DNA of 64,000 nt, from contig CAWAMJ010000003.1 in the NCBI GenBank assembly GCA_963783085.1, positions 47,074-111,073 on the forward strand, read 5' to 3'. The stretch comes from CAVYUC01 sp963783085. Its GTDB lineage: Bacteria; Bacteroidota; Bacteroidia; Bacteroidales; Prolixibacteraceae. Shown here in pieces: positions 16,562 through 24,763 of this stretch; position 1 is the first letter of the stretch; the number at the start of each line of letters is the position of its first letter. Below the pieces are notes generated by a model, which had not been told where the DNA came from, ran no database searches, and was given only the letters and a program-made list of their open reading frames with translations. Made by a program: the position numbers and the translations under genes.

Positions 16562-17578
16562 ATGGACATTTTACCACTGTCATATTTTACTGAAATACAA
16601 ATCATTAATTATAAACGAGTGAAAAATTTACTGTTTTGTGCCATTATAACCACGTTTTTCTCCTGTTCTGGAAACAGGCAAAAACAAGCTGAGAATCCTG
16701 GCGAACTGCTTCCGAAATCTGAAAATGAAGCTATCCAGCCTCAGCAGCCGGATAAAGATTCTGAACATAACCCTGCCGGTGAAACTCCATCTGTTAGCGA
16801 AATGATTTATTTTGAAGGTGGAACTTTTCGGATGGGCTCAGAGGAAGGATTGCCAAATGAAAAACCCGTGCATCAAGTAGAAATCAAACCATTTTACATC
16901 GATAAAACTCCGGTGACAGTGGCACAGTTCCGGCAGTTTGTGGATGCCACCGGATTTAAAACCGAAGCGGAAAAATTTGGTGATTCGGGAGTTTTTAATC
17001 CTGAACAGCAAATGTGGGAACTACTTCCCGGCGCTACCTGGCGGAAACCGTTCGGGCCGTCCGGCCCTGATGCCGAAGACGACCACCCTGTAACTCATGT
17101 TAGCTGGAACGATGCAGTTGCCTATGCCGAATGGGCCGGAAAGCGCCTTCCGACCGAGGAAGAATGGGAATATGCTGCGCGGAGCGGAAAAAATTCGGGC
17201 CAGAAATTCAGTTGGGGAGATGAGGTTTCAGTTAGCGGAAAATATTTTGCCAACACCTGGCAGGGGCCAATTACTTCAACCGAAGCGTTGGATGGATACT
17301 TGTTTACTTCGCCTGTTGGCGCTTTCGGCGAAAACGAAGCAGGATTAACTGATATGGGTGGGAATGTTTGGCAATGGTGTGCAGACAATTACAAACCTTA
17401 CCCGGGAAATCCCGAACCTGTGCGTGAAGACCCGAACGTAAAAGTTATCCGGAGTGGTTCGTTCTTTTTTGACCAGAACGGCGAAAACAGTTTTTCTGTT
17501 AGCGGCCGCGCCATGAATTCAAAAGAAACTTCGCTGTTCAACACCGGATTTCGTTGTGCTAAAAGTGAAAAGCAATAA
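16562..17578 (+). CDS. FGE-sulfatase-fold (SUMF1-like) lipoprotein without FGE cysteines
   Basis: Up to 338 residues. A GTG at 16619 would give a compact lipoprotein signal (VKNLLFCAIITTFFSC), so the true start may be there rather than at the ATG at 16562. The domain is the formylglycine-generating-enzyme fold: MIYFEGGTFRMGSEEG, PVTHVSWNDAVAYAEWAGKRLPTEEEWEYAAR, GGNVWQWCAD and the terminal NTGFRCA. In genuine FGEs two cysteines sit in the segment before GFRCA. Here that segment (SGSFFFDQNGENSFSVSGR) has none. It is therefore probably not a sulfatase activator but another member of the fold. Confidence 0.85.
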   Translation: MDILPLSYFTEIQIINYKRVKNLLFCAIITTFFSCSGNRQKQAENPGELLPKSENEAIQPQQPDKDSEHNPAGETPSVSEMIYFEGGTFRMGSEEGLPNEKPVHQVEIKPFYIDKTPVTVAQFRQFVDATGFKTEAEKFGDSGVFNPEQQMWELLPGATWRKPFGPSGPDAEDDHPVTHVSWNDAVAYAEWAGKRLPTEEEWEYAARSGKNSGQKFSWGDEVSVSGKYFANTWQGPITSTEALDGYLFTSPVGAFGENEAGLTDMGGNVWQWCADNYKPYPGNPEPVREDPNVKVIRSGSFFFDQNGENSFSVSGRAMNSKETSLFNTGFRCAKSEKQ

Positions 17579-17657
17579 TAAAAAAGTTATTTTTACTGAA
17601 ATTAAATTCGAGTAGCTAAATCGATAGTATAAAACACCAATTAAAACCGTTTTACAA

Positions 17658-18953
17658 ATGAAAGAAATGAACCGAAGAAACTTTATCGGAAAAGCTGCTG
17701 CCGGAGCTGCAGCAGTTACCATCATCCCGCGTCATGTTTTAGGGGGAAAAGGATATGTTGCCGCAAACGATCGTTTTCAGCTGGGCTATATCGGCAACGG
17801 TAAACAAATTTACACGTTGCTGAATGGAATTGGCGGTTGCCCGGAAACAGTTGCTGTTGCCGCCTGTGATGTATACCAGAAAAAGCTCAACAATTTTGTT
17901 GATGCCGCAGCGAAAAACAACGCAAAAAAAGGCGTCAATGCAAAAATCGACAGTTATCATTATTACCGCGAATTGCTCGACCGCGACGATATTGATGCGG
18001 TGGTGATAGCCACACCCGACCACTGGCACGCCCAGATTGCCGTGGATGCTGCCAAAGCCGGAAAAGACATTTATTGCGAAAAACCGCTGGCGCTTACGGT
18101 TGCCGAAGGACGTGCCATGGTAAATGCCACACGGAAATACGACCGTGTTTTCCAAACCGGAAACATGCAGCGTTCGTGGCGCGATTTCCGCCATGCCGTT
18201 GAACTGGTTCGCAATGGTTACATCGGCGATGTAAAAGAAATAAATGTAAGTGTGGGCGAACCGGTAAAACAGTGCGATTTACCTTCTCAACCCGTGCCGG
18301 AAGGACTGGACTGGAACGAGTGGATTGGCCCGTCGCTTTATCGTGGATTTAATGAAGACCTGGCTCCTGCCGACACCAATGGTCCATGGGCCTGGTGGCG
18401 TGGATACCGCAATTTTGGCGGCGGTTTAATAACCGACTGGGGAGCTCACATGTTCGACATCGGCCAATGGGCGCTGGGCATGGATAAATCGGGCCCAACG
18501 AAGTTTTTACCACCGGAAGACCCAACAGCCGACAGCGGACTGGTAATGGTATACGATAATGGCGTGCGAATGAACCACAAACACTGGGGCGACGACAACG
18601 CAGTGCAAATAATCGGCACCGATGGAAAAATAGAAGTCAGCCGCAGTTTTCTGCGCACTTTCCCAAATAAAGATTGGGCAAAATCGGATTTAAAACCCAA
18701 TGACAAACGGGTTTATACCAGCGAAAACCACTACCAGGATTGGGTAGATGCCATGAAAAACCGGACAAGACCGGTTTCGGATGTGGAAACCGGCCACCGC
18801 ACTTCTTCACTTTGCAACGTTACCAACATTGCCTATGAACTGGGGCGTCCGTTGCTGTGGAATCCCGACAAAGAAGAATTTACAGACGACAAATTTGCAA
18901 ACCTGATGGTGGGCCGCGCCTACAGGGGAGATTGGGATTATACGAATTATTGA
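17658..18953 (+). CDS. Tat-exported Gfo/Idh/MocA oxidoreductase
   Basis: A 431-residue protein with a twin-arginine signal (NRRNFIGKAAAG, then the end motif PRHVLGG). The Rossmann domain starts near GYIGNGKQ. The catalytic motif is CEKPLALTVAEGR, and HWHAQ and DWGAHMFDIGQWALG follow in the C-terminal domain. Tat export with a bound nicotinamide cofactor is typical of periplasmic Gfo/Idh enzymes, some of which oxidise glycosides at C3. It is a paralogue of the gene at 29706 (same NRRxFI and PRHVLGG frame). A rho-independent terminator follows at 18978-19017. Confidence 0.9.
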   Translation: MKEMNRRNFIGKAAAGAAAVTIIPRHVLGGKGYVAANDRFQLGYIGNGKQIYTLLNGIGGCPETVAVAACDVYQKKLNNFVDAAAKNNAKKGVNAKIDSYHYYRELLDRDDIDAVVIATPDHWHAQIAVDAAKAGKDIYCEKPLALTVAEGRAMVNATRKYDRVFQTGNMQRSWRDFRHAVELVRNGYIGDVKEINVSVGEPVKQCDLPSQPVPEGLDWNEWIGPSLYRGFNEDLAPADTNGPWAWWRGYRNFGGGLITDWGAHMFDIGQWALGMDKSGPTKFLPPEDPTADSGLVMVYDNGVRMNHKHWGDDNAVQIIGTDGKIEVSRSFLRTFPNKDWAKSDLKPNDKRVYTSENHYQDWVDAMKNRTRPVSDVETGHRTSSLCNVTNIAYELGRPLLWNPDKEEFTDDKFANLMVGRAYRGDWDYTNY

Positions 18954-18977
18954 GAATATTTTTTGCTCACAATAAAT

Positions 18978-19017
18978 AAAACCGTTTCATTCTGAAAATT
19001 CAGATGAAGCGGTTTTT
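18978..19017 (+). terminator. Rho-independent terminator
   Basis: AAACCGTTTCATTCTGAA pairs with TTCAGATGAAGCGGTTT with one G-T wobble and one bulge, followed by a T run. It begins 25 bp after the Gfo/Idh stop. Confidence 0.8.
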
Positions 19018-19123
19018 ATATAAAGCGCCTCTCAACCGGTTCAAAATATATAAAACAGAAAAAACACATTTCCCCGCCTGTTGAATTAAATTGATCCACT
19101 CTCCATAATTCTTCTGTTTTTAG

Positions 19124-19267
19124 TTCTACTTTGACAGATTGGTTTAAAATTAGATTTTTCTCCTTTTTTACCTCGGTACTAAAGGAAGAAAAGAGAAAAA
19201 TCATCCTGAACCTTTTAGGGATTTTAGGGTAAAATCAGGTTGATTTTTCTAAAGTGTCAAAGTAAAA
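19124..19267 (+). mobile_element. 144-bp MITE-like repeat, full copy 1
   Basis: The element begins TTCTACTTTGACA and ends TGTCAAAGTAAAA, so the 13-bp terminal inverted repeats carry one mismatch. It is the same length as, and nearly identical to, 62300-62443. TTAG flanks both ends, a possible 4-bp target duplication. The interior has no open frame. It is likely a non-autonomous element, but no transposase is in the window. Confidence 0.75.
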
Positions 19268-19308
19268 TTAGTATATTTTCAGTTATTTTAATCTAAATCT
19301 TACAACCA

Positions 19309-20379
19309 ATGAAACATCTTTTAATTCTGTTTGCTCTCATTTCGATTTCTTTTTCGTCGATAGCTGAATCTCCCTACCCCGTTAGAGGATTATGCATTGC
19401 CGCGCCATCGGTAGACAATGTCGGCGAATTTTCTGATTTTATCGGTAGTGAACTGGCACCGGCAGGCGTTAACCTGCTCATTCTGCGCGTGGATTATAAT
19501 TACGATTACAGCAGCCATCCGGAACTTGCAGGCGACCATCCGTTAAAAAAAGAAGACGTAAAAAAGCTGGTAAAAGTTTGCCGCGAGCACAACATCCGGC
19601 TGGTTCCGCAGATCAATCTTTTGGGGCATCAGTCGTGGCATAGCAAAGCAGGAAAACTGCTCGAAGTTTATCCTGAATTCGATGAAACGCCAAACGTTGA
19701 ATTTCCTGCCAGTTACGAGTGGCCAAACGAAGATGGATTGTACTGTAAAAGTTACTGTCCGTTGCACCCGGAAGTGCATAAAGTAGTTTTCGACCTGGTA
19801 GATGAAATCTGCGATGTTTTCGAAACCGACGCTTTTCATGCCGGGATGGACGAAGTTTTTTACATTGGCCACGAACAGTGCCCGCGCTGTTATGGCAAAG
19901 ATAAAGCAGAACTTTTTGCAGGTGAAATCACAAAAATCCGGAATCATTTGAATGAAAAAGGACGCGAACTCTTCATCTGGGGCGACCGCCTGATTGATGG
20001 AAAAACAACTGGAATTGGGCTTTGGGAGGGAAGTTACAATAATACACACCGTGCAATCGATATTATTCCTAAAGATGTAGTTATTTGCGACTGGCATTAC
20101 GAACGCCCCGATCCGACTGCTGCATTGTTTGCCGCAAAAGGTCTGCAGGTGCTCACCTGCCCGTGGCAAAATTCTGAAAATGCGGTAAAACAGGAAAAAA
20201 TGACGCGTGATTTCATTAACAATGCCACCCGCGAAATGAAACCAAAATACCTGGGAATGATGCAAACAGTTTGGAATTCGGCAGAAAATTTTATGGAAAG
20301 TTACTACGGAAAAGCTGATGCCGAACGCACCGATAAATCTGCCGAATGTTTTAAAGCGCTTACAAAAATCTGGCAATAG
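19309..20379 (+). CDS. GH20-like exported glycosidase
   Basis: A 356-residue protein with a signal peptide (to about SIAES, residue 21). It is followed directly by a TIM barrel with the GH20 order of motifs: LVPQINLLGHQSWHS (98-112), and HAGMDEVFYIG with the Asp181-Glu182 pair that supplies substrate-assisted catalysis in hexosaminidases. FIWGDRL and QTVWNSAENF form the C-terminal half of the barrel. The usual GH20b domain in front of the barrel is absent, so the protein is shorter than classical hexosaminidases. The substrate could be an N-acetylhexosamine or another sugar. Confidence 0.8.
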   Translation: MKHLLILFALISISFSSIAESPYPVRGLCIAAPSVDNVGEFSDFIGSELAPAGVNLLILRVDYNYDYSSHPELAGDHPLKKEDVKKLVKVCREHNIRLVPQINLLGHQSWHSKAGKLLEVYPEFDETPNVEFPASYEWPNEDGLYCKSYCPLHPEVHKVVFDLVDEICDVFETDAFHAGMDEVFYIGHEQCPRCYGKDKAELFAGEITKIRNHLNEKGRELFIWGDRLIDGKTTGIGLWEGSYNNTHRAIDIIPKDVVICDWHYERPDPTAALFAAKGLQVLTCPWQNSENAVKQEKMTRDFINNATREMKPKYLGMMQTVWNSAENFMESYYGKADAERTDKSAECFKALTKIWQ

Positions 20380-20729
20380 CATTCTCCAAACATTCCTGAA
20401 TTGCCAATATTTTTGCCGGGAAATTGATCTGTTACGGCAGCTACATCAAGTATCTGTCGAAGTTTTTAGTTATGGTTATTCGGTGACTTCTCCAGATTGA
20501 TAACTTCTTCAGAAACAAGTAGTTGCACACCTTACCTGCACCCGATATTTTTTGTTGCAGTAAATATATAAAACAGATAACCCGGAAGGGATTTTCCCAA
20601 CCTGCTCCAATTAAATTATTTACCGGACATTAGTTATTTTTCAATTCAATTCCCTAAATTTAACTAATAATAAATCAGATCGATCCAGATATTTACCAAT
20701 CAAAAAAATCATTTCTAAACTAAAGGCTT
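20380..20729. other. Gene-free stretch upstream of the radical SAM gene
   Basis: I looked for a short peptide precursor on both strands and found only frames of a few codons or antisense extensions of the GH20-like gene. No promoter box or terminator stands out. Confidence 0.5.
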
Positions 20730-22064
20730 ATGACGACAAACATTTTCACCCTCAATCACTATCGTTTAAACGCCCCTACAACAATTAACCTGGAAATAAC
20801 TGCGGCTTGCAACCATAAATGCCGTTTTTGTTATAACTATTGGCGAGATGACCCAAACCAGGAGGTTTTTACGAAAAAAGTCAGCTTACAGAATATTGAT
20901 TTTATTATTGACAAGCTCATTGATGCTAATGTGCTAAACGTGATTTTAACGGGCGGGGAACCGTTTACAAATTATAAAGTTCTGCTGCATGCTATAAGGC
21001 GTCTAAACAACGCAGGAATCATGACCACCTGCAACAGCAATCTCACACTGGCAAATAAAGAACAGTTACACGAATTGAAAGACGCCGGATTACCTCATAT
21101 TTTAACCTCTCTTTCTTCGCACCGGGAAGAGATAAATGACTATGTTTTTAATAGTAAAGGGGCGTTCCAACGGGCATGCAAAAACATTAAAACTGCTGCG
21201 GAATCAGGAATCAAAATAAGTGTAAATAATATTATAAACAGTTACAATTATAAAGACGTATACCAAACCGGATTATTGGCACATTCGCTGGGCGCAAGCA
21301 ACTACTTTGTTACACGCGGAGGAACCAACAAAAAAGAAAATCCGGCAGCAGGTGAAATTTTGATATTAAAGCCGGAACAATACCTGGAAGTACTGGACAT
21401 GGCCATTAGGGTAAGGGACGAAACCGGAATTAAGATTTATTCACTTTATCAGTATCCATTGTGCATGCTGAAAGATTTGGAAAAATACCGGGAATTTGTT
21501 GGGCGCGGCTGTCCGGCCGGTAAAAAATTAATAGCAATAAATGCAGATGGTAATATGCATGCCTGCAATCATGAAATTGAATCGTACGGGAATATTTTTA
21601 CTGATAGTTTGATTGACGCATGGAACAAGATGGAAAAATGGAGGAATGATTTTTTAGTTCCTGAAGATTGCAAAAAATGCAATTGGCTGGAATTATGTGA
21701 AGGAGGTTGCAGAATGTCTTCCGATTCCATTGATGGATATGATTACCTGTATCAGGGAAGCGAACAATTAAAAGAAACTCCCCAACTGATTCCTGCCCAT
21801 CACGAATACCTGCCACAAATTTTACCCGACAAGCTTTATTATGTCAATTCAAACCTCCGGTTTCGCAAAGAAAATGGATTCATGCTGATTCATATTTTAG
21901 GTGGCTGGTTCGTTCCTGTTCAGCATCATATCGCTGATTTTCTGCAAAATAAGAAAGGACAAAAACGAAAATTCACAGTAAACGATTTCCCCGGCAACAA
22001 AACAGATTTAGCCGAATTACTCGAAAAACAAATTATTCAGGCTGAAGAAACGGTGAAAGTTTAA
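20730..22064 (+). CDS. Radical SAM/SPASM protein with extra C-terminal domain
   Basis: A 444-residue radical SAM enzyme. The cluster motif CNHKCRFC (Cys27, Cys31, Cys34) binds the SAM-cleaving 4Fe-4S cluster, and TGGEP lies at 74-78. The SPASM part carries Cys261, Cys279 and the CX2CX5CX3C run Cys314, Cys317, Cys323, Cys327, so auxiliary clusters are expected. Residues about 365-444 form an added domain (LPDKLYYVNSNLRF, IADFLQN) whose strand-then-helix pattern resembles PqqD-like peptide-recognition domains, but this is not certain. SPASM enzymes usually modify peptides or proteins. No precursor was found nearby. Confidence 0.85.
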   Translation: MTTNIFTLNHYRLNAPTTINLEITAACNHKCRFCYNYWRDDPNQEVFTKKVSLQNIDFIIDKLIDANVLNVILTGGEPFTNYKVLLHAIRRLNNAGIMTTCNSNLTLANKEQLHELKDAGLPHILTSLSSHREEINDYVFNSKGAFQRACKNIKTAAESGIKISVNNIINSYNYKDVYQTGLLAHSLGASNYFVTRGGTNKKENPAAGEILILKPEQYLEVLDMAIRVRDETGIKIYSLYQYPLCMLKDLEKYREFVGRGCPAGKKLIAINADGNMHACNHEIESYGNIFTDSLIDAWNKMEKWRNDFLVPEDCKKCNWLELCEGGCRMSSDSIDGYDYLYQGSEQLKETPQLIPAHHEYLPQILPDKLYYVNSNLRFRKENGFMLIHILGGWFVPVQHHIADFLQNKKGQKRKFTVNDFPGNKTDLAELLEKQIIQAEETVKV

Positions 22065-22192
22065 CGATTACCGTCGCTAACAACTGGAATTTTAAAATAA
22101 ATTATTGTTACCTAAATTGTTTACCACTTCCATTTACAGAAACAATTTTTAAATTTGTTTGCTATAATCAAATCAATTTTAAGCCAGATTCC

Positions 22193-23026
22193 ATGAAACA
22201 AAAAGTAAACTTTAACATCAAAATTTCGCGGTTTATCCTTGTTGCAATTTTAACAGCAACAGTTTTAGCTGCAAGCGCAAAAAAATCAAATAATCCCGCA
22301 GATGAACTTCCTTCGTTAAAAGGGAAAAAAATACTGATGGTGTGGGGCGGTTGGAAAGGTCATTTCCCACAAGAATTAACCGAAAAAATTGTTCCCTATC
22401 TGAAAGAACAGGGAGCAATTGTAACCGTTTCCGACTCGCTGGGTGTATATACCAACAAAAAAATAATGGATGAAACCGATTTGATTTTTCAGTCGCATAC
22501 CATGGGAAGCATCACCAAAGAACAGGAAAAAGGATTACTGGAAGCCGTGAAAAACGGAGCCGGACTTGCAGGAACCCATGGCGGACTGGGAGATTCTTTC
22601 CGTCAGAATACCGAGTACCAGTTTATGGTTGGCGGGCAGTGGGTAGCTCATCCTGGCGGAGTTATAGATTATACGGTGGAGATTACCGATAAAAACGATC
22701 CGGTAACCCAGGGAGTAAAAGATTTTAAAATTCATTCAGAACAATATTACATGCAGGTTGATCCAAACGTAAAAGTGCTTGCAACCACTACGTTTAAAGG
22801 CGACCATGCCACCTGGATCAATGAAGCCGTAATGCCGGTAGTTTGGAAAAAGACGTACGGCAAAGGGCGCGTTTTCTACATTTCAGTTGGCCACACCCCG
22901 GCCGACTTCGATGTGCCGTCAGCATGGGAAATATTAACCCGCGGAATCCGCTGGGCCAGTGGAAGCAAATACGAACCGGAAGAAAAATGGATGAGTCCTG
23001 TTTATCCCGGAAAAAACAAAAATTAA
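22193..23026 (+). CDS. ThuA-domain exported protein
   Basis: A 277-residue protein with a signal peptide (to about AASAK, residue 30) and a ThuA domain (PF06283, a glutamine-amidotransferase-like fold): ILMVWGGWKGHFPQEL, GAGLAGTHGGLGDSF and GRVFYISVGHTPADF. ThuA proteins occur with Gfo/Idh oxidoreductases and DUF1080 proteins in sugar-oxidation loci, but their exact reaction is unsettled. An 18-bp gap to the NIPSNAP gene implies an operon. Confidence 0.87.
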   Translation: MKQKVNFNIKISRFILVAILTATVLAASAKKSNNPADELPSLKGKKILMVWGGWKGHFPQELTEKIVPYLKEQGAIVTVSDSLGVYTNKKIMDETDLIFQSHTMGSITKEQEKGLLEAVKNGAGLAGTHGGLGDSFRQNTEYQFMVGGQWVAHPGGVIDYTVEITDKNDPVTQGVKDFKIHSEQYYMQVDPNVKVLATTTFKGDHATWINEAVMPVVWKKTYGKGRVFYISVGHTPADFDVPSAWEILTRGIRWASGSKYEPEEKWMSPVYPGKNKN

Positions 23027-23044
23027 TTATTTATATCAACTATT

Positions 23045-23836
23045 ATGAAAAATTCAAATCGCTCCGTAAAAAGAGTTTTGGTGTCCGCACTTGTTTTTGT
23101 GCTGGTTGCCTTTGGTTTTGGCGTTTCAGCACAAAGTTATTATCAAATCAAAGTGTATAATCTGGATGACGCAAGCCAGGAATCACAGGTAGACAACTAT
23201 TTGAAAAATGCGTATTTACCTGCGCTTCACCGGACCGGTGTAAAAACTGTCGGGGTTTTTAAACCCATCGCCGATAACCCGGACGCCGGGAAAAAAATCT
23301 TTGTATTCATCCCGCTAAAAAAGCTGGAACAGATTGAAACGCTGGACAAATCGCTTTTAAAAGACGATCAGTTTTTAGCTGACGGAAAAAATTATATAGA
23401 TGCTTCGTCGGAAAAACCACCTTTTCAGCGGGTCGAATCAATTATACTGAAACCTTTTGGGGAAATGAAACAGATGGCTGTACCGAAACATTCGACGCCA
23501 CCTTCGGAACGAATTTATGAATTGCGCAGCTACGAAGGCCCAACCGAAAAAAAGTACCGCAAAAAAGTGGAAATGTTTAACCAGGGTGGCGAAGTTAAAA
23601 TTTTCAAGGAATTGGAATTTCAACCTGTGTTTTTTGCCGAAGTGCTCTCGGGCAGCGCCATGCCAAACCTGATGTACATGACTACTTTTTCAAATATGAA
23701 ATCGCACGATGAGCATTGGGATTCTTTCCGGAATCATCCGGACTGGAAAGCCCTTTCAGCAAAAGAAGAATACAAAGGAACTGTTTCCCATTCCGATGTT
23801 ATGTTGTTGCATCCAACCGATTATTCTGATTTCTAA
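23045..23836 (+). CDS. NIPSNAP-family exported protein
   Basis: A 263-residue protein with a signal peptide ending at VSAQ (residue 30) and two ferredoxin-like dimeric alpha-beta-barrel repeats. The second carries the NIPSNAP pattern: IYELRSYEG (about 158-166), KKVEMFNQGGEVKIF and a HWDSFRNHPDWKALS tail. Bacterial NIPSNAP proteins of this type accompany ThuA and Gfo/Idh genes. The biochemical role is unknown. A strong terminator at 23895-23939 closes the ThuA-NIPSNAP unit. Confidence 0.85.
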   Translation: MKNSNRSVKRVLVSALVFVLVAFGFGVSAQSYYQIKVYNLDDASQESQVDNYLKNAYLPALHRTGVKTVGVFKPIADNPDAGKKIFVFIPLKKLEQIETLDKSLLKDDQFLADGKNYIDASSEKPPFQRVESIILKPFGEMKQMAVPKHSTPPSERIYELRSYEGPTEKKYRKKVEMFNQGGEVKIFKELEFQPVFFAEVLSGSAMPNLMYMTTFSNMKSHDEHWDSFRNHPDWKALSAKEEYKGTVSHSDVMLLHPTDYSDF

Positions 23837-23894
23837 AATCTGTTGTAGTTCAGTGTAAAAACTTTCAGGGTTACCGATTGTTTTACACGTTTTG

Positions 23895-23939
23895 CAGATC
23901 CGTTTTTCATCAAATTCGGTGGAAAACGGATCTGTTTTT
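23895..23939 (+). terminator. Rho-independent terminator
   Basis: CAGATCCGTTTT (from 23895) pairs perfectly over 12 bp with AAAACGGATCTG (to 23934) and is followed by TTTTT. It lies 58 bp after the NIPSNAP stop. Confidence 0.88.
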
Positions 23940-23971
23940 GTTGATACAGAAATCAATTCTTTGATTTACAC

Positions 23972-24763
23972 ATGATTTATAATAAAACATTCAGACATAG
24001 AAGTTCGAAAACCTGGGTTGTTTTTGTACACGGTGCAGGTGGCAGCAATGTAGTGTGGTTTAAACAACTGCGCGATTTTAAAAAACATTTCAATGTGTTG
24101 CTGGTGGATTTGCGCGGCCACGGGAAATCCAAAGATGGCTATCCGAACAAAGAAAAATACGGGTTTAATGAAATTGCCCTGGATGTCATTCAAACAATGG
24201 ATCACCTTCAAATTGAAAAAGCACACTTTGTCGGAATTTCGCTAGGCTGCATTGTTATTCGCGCAATCGACAAACTGGCTCCCGGCCGGGCTGAATCGAT
24301 AATTCTGGGTGGTGCAGTTGTTCAGTTTAACAAAAAAATAAACGGCCTGGTCGCTGTTGCAAAGTTGCTCCATTCAATTTTGCCCTACATGTGGCTGTAT
24401 AAACTGAATGCCCGTATACTTATTCCATCAAAAAAACATGCAGCCTCCCGAAAAATCTTTATAAAAGAAGCGATGCGGCTGGGGAAAGTGGAATTCAGAA
24501 AGTGGCTCAAAATGTCGAAAGAAATTAAAACGAACCTGCAGGAATTCGTTGTAAAGGAAGCTTCTGCGCCGGTGCTGTATATTATGGGCGAACGCGACCA
24601 CATGTTCCTGCCCATGGTGAACAACCTGGTAAAAACACAACTGAATTCGCATCTGGTGGTCATTAACAACAGCGGCCATGTTTGCAACATCGATCAACCC
24701 GACGTTTTTAATGAGCAATCGATTCGGTTCATAAAAAGCAATTCCGGATTCACTCCGTCGTAA
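23972..24763 (+). CDS. Alpha/beta-fold hydrolase
   Basis: A 263-residue cytosolic alpha/beta hydrolase. The oxyanion-hole motif is HGAGGS (20-25). The nucleophile elbow is GISLG with Ser90. The catalytic acid is in GERDH and the histidine in NNSGHVCN. The fold resembles small esterases and C-C hydrolases, but the substrate cannot be named. Its 3' end overlaps the convergent sialate esterase gene by 14 bp. It follows a terminator, so it has its own promoter. Confidence 0.88.
   Translation: MIYNKTFRHRSSKTWVVFVHGAGGSNVVWFKQLRDFKKHFNVLLVDLRGHGKSKDGYPNKEKYGFNEIALDVIQTMDHLQIEKAHFVGISLGCIVIRAIDKLAPGRAESIILGGAVVQFNKKINGLVAVAKLLHSILPYMWLYKLNARILIPSKKHAASRKIFIKEAMRLGKVEFRKWLKMSKEIKTNLQEFVVKEASAPVLYIMGERDHMFLPMVNNLVKTQLNSHLVVINNSGHVCNIDQPDVFNEQSIRFIKSNSGFTPS

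Larger units (their letters stand above)
18954..19308. other. Gene-free stretch with terminator and repeat
   Basis: Apart from the terminator (18978-19017) and the 144-bp repeat (19124-19267) nothing is visible. The GH20-like gene starts 42 bp after the repeat's right end, so the repeat lies where that gene's promoter should be. Confidence 0.6.

Noticed and set aside
19543..20382. A 279-codon minus-strand open frame
   Set aside because: It is antisense to the GH20-like gene, whose catalytic motifs are clear. Its translation is rich in Phe and Cys with no family features.
20380..20729. A RiPP precursor peptide for the radical SAM protein
   Set aside because: Both strands were read by eye. 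Only very short frames or antisense extensions were found.
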